Shown: positions 59,030 to 64,000 of the stretch, piece after piece
How the letters are laid out: the number at the start of each line of letters is the position of its first letter
How positions within the stretch are numbered: position 1 is the stretch's first letter
NCBI RefSeq assembly: GCF_963665055.1
Contig: NZ_OY762015.1
Coordinates: 2,149,501 to 2,213,500 of the forward strand
Source of the DNA: an uncultured Methanobacterium sp.
GTDB taxonomy: Archaea; Methanobacteriota; Methanobacteria; Methanobacteriales; Methanobacteriaceae
Direction of reading: 5' to 3'
DNA: 64,000 nucleotides
Position numbers and translations under genes: made by a program
Notes under the pieces: generated by a model
What the model saw: only the letters and a program-made list of their open reading frames with translations
Database searches by the model: none
Told to the model about the DNA's origin: nothing

Positions 59030-60280
59030 TTATCTTGGATCTGTTATTTCTCCCTTGAGTGCTGATGCTGCAGCTACTGCAGCGGAGCTGAGGTATACTT
59101 CTGCTTCAGGACTTCCCTGTCTTCCTTTGAAGTTCCGGTTGGATGTGGAGAGGCTTACTTCTCCGGGCCCAAGGAGTCCTACGTGACCACCAAGGCATGG
59201 CCCACAGCAGGGGTTGCATACTAGGGCACCGGCATCCACGAATATGTTCATCAAGCCCTGATCCAGTGCCTGCCTGTATATTTCGCGGGAGGCTGGTATT
59301 ACCAGCATCCTGACATCAGAAGATATTTGTTTTCCTTTCAGGATTTCTGCTGCCACTTGTAAATCATCCAGGCGTCCGTTGGTACATGACCCCAGGAATA
59401 CTTGGTCTATGGGTGTTCCTTCTACTTCAGTCACAGGTTTTACATTATCCACATGGTGGGGGCAGGCGATTTGTGGTTCCAGGTCATTTACATTCACATA
59501 CATTGTGGTGAGGGAATCTGCATCTTCATCGGTTTTGAAAGCCTGGTAAGGTTTGTTGGTTCGTCCCTTCAAGTATTGGATGGTTTTATCATCCACTTCC
59601 ACCATTCCAGTTTTACCCCCCATTTCTATGGCCATGTTACACAGTGCCATTCGCTGGGATACCGACATGTTACTGGTTGTTTCTCCTCCAAATTCACAGG
59701 CCTGGTAAGTTGCACCATCCGCCCCTATTTGTCCAATTATGTTTAAAACCACGTCCTTGGAGTAAACATGCCTACCTAGTTTGCCTTCTATTTCAAATTT
59801 TATGGTTTCTGGGACCTTAAACCAGAGTTTTCCTGTGGCAAATACCATTGCCATATCTGTTGATCCAATTCCAGTAGCAAATGCCCCTAATGCCCCATGG
59901 GTGCAGGTGTGAGAGTCGGTTCCTACAATCACTTCCCCCGGAATTACGTGTCCTTTTTCAGGAAGTACCTGATGGCAAACTCCTTCCTTAACATCGTAGA
60001 AATTGTTTATTCCCTGCTTATCAACGAATTCCCTCATGAATATATGGTTTTGGGCTGCTTCCAGGGAGTCTGCTGGTACCTGGTGGTCGAAAAGAACCAC
60101 GATTTTTTCAGGATCCCATACTTTTTCCACTCCTATTTTCTGGAATGATTGCACAGATAACGGTCCGGTTAGATCATGAGTCATAGCCACATCTATATTG
60201 GCCATTACAATATTACCTGCCTCTGTTTCTTTTAATCCTGCTGCTTTTGCCAGTATTTTTTCTGCCATGGTCATTGCCAT
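59030..60280 (-). CDS. leuC: 3-isopropylmalate dehydratase/homoaconitase large subunit
   Basis: The [4Fe-4S] subunit, 416 residues: MAEKILAKAAGLKETEAG, IVVLFDHQVPADS, VIVGTDSHTCTHGALGAFATGIGSTDMA and the cluster ligands in GSCTNGR and CNPCCGPCLGG. Length is that of archaeal LeuC/AksD. GGAGG lies seven bases before the first ATG. It is first of the leuC-leuD-dehydrogenase group, 128 bases downstream of a MarR regulator on the same strand. Confidence 0.94.
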   Translation of the reverse strand: MAMTMAEKILAKAAGLKETEAGNIVMANIDVAMTHDLTGPLSVQSFQKIGVEKVWDPEKIVVLFDHQVPADSLEAAQNHIFMREFVDKQGINNFYDVKEGVCHQVLPEKGHVIPGEVIVGTDSHTCTHGALGAFATGIGSTDMAMVFATGKLWFKVPETIKFEIEGKLGRHVYSKDVVLNIIGQIGADGATYQACEFGGETTSNMSVSQRMALCNMAIEMGGKTGMVEVDDKTIQYLKGRTNKPYQAFKTDEDADSLTTMYVNVNDLEPQIACPHHVDNVKPVTEVEGTPIDQVFLGSCTNGRLDDLQVAAEILKGKQISSDVRMLVIPASREIYRQALDQGLMNIFVDAGALVCNPCCGPCLGGHVGLLGPGEVSLSTSNRNFKGRQGSPEAEVYLSSAAVAAASALKGEITDPR

Positions 60281-60408
60281 CTGCTTTCCTCCATTTTAAA
60301 TGTAATTTATGAATTAATTTACCATTGCAACTTCTTCATCTGTAATTTTAAATACAGTAATTTAAATTGGGAAATTAATACTTCAATTGTGAATTAATGA
60401 TTTTGATC

Positions 60409-60852
<444 letters not shown>

Positions 60853-60867
60853 CACTCCACCAATTAT

Positions 60868-60889
60868 ATAGTTTTATCTAACTAACTAT
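60868..60889. promoter_or_regulatory. Inverted repeat ATAGTT-N10-AACTAT before the MarR gene
   Basis: Perfect 6-bp arms with ten bases between lie 22 bases before the MarR start, immediately downstream of a minus-strand TATA box (TTATATATAA, complement near 60890-60899). A protein bound here would cover the start site, the classical position for MarR autorepression. Confidence 0.55.
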
Positions 60890-61165
60890 TATATATAATA
60901 TTCCATATGCTCAAAGAAGTTCCCAACAGTTCCCCATCTATCGACAATTTTCCATCTAAATAAATAATGCAAAACACAACCATAGACATATTACTTCTCA
61001 AAAGCTCGGACTAATCACATCATATATATTCTATATAGGGAACAATTGGACAGGAGTAACCGAGATAGTAATAAGATATAAATATTATGTAATACTAATC
61101 AGTATATTGAATAGAATAAATGATTTAATAATAGGACTCAAGAGAGATATTGGTGAGGGAATAAA
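60890..61165. other. Divergent region between MarR and RPA genes
   Basis: No gene is visible. The MarR promoter occupies the left edge. For the RPA gene, GATATAAATATTATG near 61075-61089 is a candidate TATA box, and a GGTGAGG ribosome binding site precedes the ATG. Confidence 0.35.
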
Positions 61166-63541
<2,376 letters not shown>

Positions 63542-63658
63542 TTACTTGTAATGGAAAAATAAAAAGTGTAAGTTATACAACTTTTAAATCCATTTAAGAA
63601 ACCCAGCTATTTAATAAAAGATATCTAACTAATTAAACAAGTTCAAAAGGAGATTAAA

Positions 63659-64000
63659 ATGGTGGAACTGGAAGATTTACCTAATGTGGGAGAAAAAACC
63701 GCTCAAAAATTAAGAGATGCTGGTTTTGCTGATATGATGCGACTGGCCACAGCCACTGCCAAAGAACTCAGTGTTAAAGCTGAGATTGGTGAAGGAGTTG
63801 CAGAAAAGGTTATCGAAGCTGCTCGTAAGGCAGAACAGATTGACTTTGAAACAGCCCTGGATGTGATGGAACGCAGAAAAGATGTGGGCCACATAATCAC
63901 AGGGAGTACTGGTTTAGACGAGTTAATTGGAGGAGGAATAGAAACACAGGCAATAACCGAGGTTTTTGGAGAATTCGGATCAGGTAAAAGCCAAATATCC
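63659..64000 (+). CDS. radA: RadA recombinase, N-terminal part (truncated by window)
   Basis: Archaeal Rad51/RecA homologue; the first 114 codons are in the window. It begins MVELEDLPNVGEKTAQKLRDAG, a helix-hairpin-helix N-terminal domain, and runs to ETQAITEVFGEFGSGKSQIS, which includes the Walker A site. An AAAGGAG ribosome binding site precedes the ATG. The pairing with rpa 117 bases upstream suggests shared expression of recombination proteins. No intein is seen in this part. Confidence 0.95.
   Translation, partial: MVELEDLPNVGEKTAQKLRDAGFADMMRLATATAKELSVKAEIGEGVAEKVIEAARKAEQIDFETALDVMERRKDVGHIITGSTGLDELIGGGIETQAITEVFGEFGSGKSQIS

Noticed and set aside
63659..64000. Intein in RadA
   Set aside because: The Walker A site reads through normally to the window edge; nothing inserted is visible.

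Overview
The window comes from a methanogenic euryarchaeon, almost certainly a member of the Methanobacteriales and most like Methanobacterium. The evidence is a complete F420-reducing hydrogenase operon (frhADGB), methanogenesis marker protein 11, archaeal information-processing genes (PCNA, GINS, multi-OB RPA, RadA, TFS, RpoL, RpoF, aIF2-alpha, Nop10, Csl4, SRP54, ribosomal proteins S27e, L44e and L21e), eukaryote-like Pus10 and Dph2, an archaeal RNase P RNA, TATA-box promoters and strong GGAGGTGA-type ribosome binding sites. Intergenic DNA is very AT-rich and the genome looks mesophilic. No transposon, integrase, prophage or CRISPR array was seen; most of the window is core chromosome.

Layout. 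1-6.1 kb: the 3' end of hypF, then an ArsR-like regulator divergent from grpE-dnaK, with dnaJ as a separate unit. The divergent region holds four copies of a TATA-plus-operator element, a likely heat-shock control region. 6.1-11.6 kb: small membrane and accessory genes (carboxymuconolactone-decarboxylase-like, DedA, DUF308, DUF1622, two membrane-anchored coiled-coil proteins) and an initiator tRNA-Met/RNase P RNA tandem on the minus strand. 11.9-14.2 kb: a tandem duplication of the methionine aminopeptidase gene. 14.4-17.9 kb: frhADGB. 18.2-20.6 kb: a PepSY-like secreted protein, a PAC2 protein, two tRNA-Arg genes, a GNAT acetyltransferase and a 35-residue membrane peptide.

20.9-32.3 kb, nearly all minus strand, is an information-processing region: endonuclease Q, PAC2, Nop10, aIF2-alpha, S27e, L44e, GINS51, PCNA, a repeat-bearing membrane protein, TFS, a Nudix hydrolase, DUF99, RpoL, Csl4, Dph2 and Hpt. 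32.8-39.5 kb on the plus strand holds SRP54, Pus10, L21e-RpoF-DUF655-RsmA, a second CMD-like gene and a PrmC/HemK-type methyltransferase. 39.8-45.3 kb: a NRAMP-family transporter paired with a soluble PRC-barrel/MgtE_N/CBS protein, an Lrp regulator, and two Cys-rich, sequon-rich proteins with pilin-like N-termini. 45.7-50.6 kb: DUF35, CfbA/CbiX, ThiL, AmrS, a striking tandem repeat, a UbiD-family decarboxylase (possibly the archaeal mevalonate-pathway enzyme) and a 44-residue membrane peptide. 51-64 kb: a double-domain PurE, a membrane glycosyltransferase with a large C-terminal ectodomain, marker protein 11, RibH, a 27-residue peptide, a SufS-like cysteine desulfurase, leuC-leuD-leuB/aksF, a MarR regulator, a giant RPA and the start of RadA.

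The most interesting observations are the duplicated aminopeptidase genes with a 207-bp identical tract, the operator array before grpE-dnaK, the transporter/MgtE_N pairing with loss of the NRAMP methionine motif, the pilin-like Cys-rich pair, three previously unlisted small membrane ORFs with ribosome binding sites, the rpoL/DUF99 overlap, and a PIP-box-like tail on endonuclease Q close to the PCNA gene. All assignments are from reading the sequence; no database search was run.
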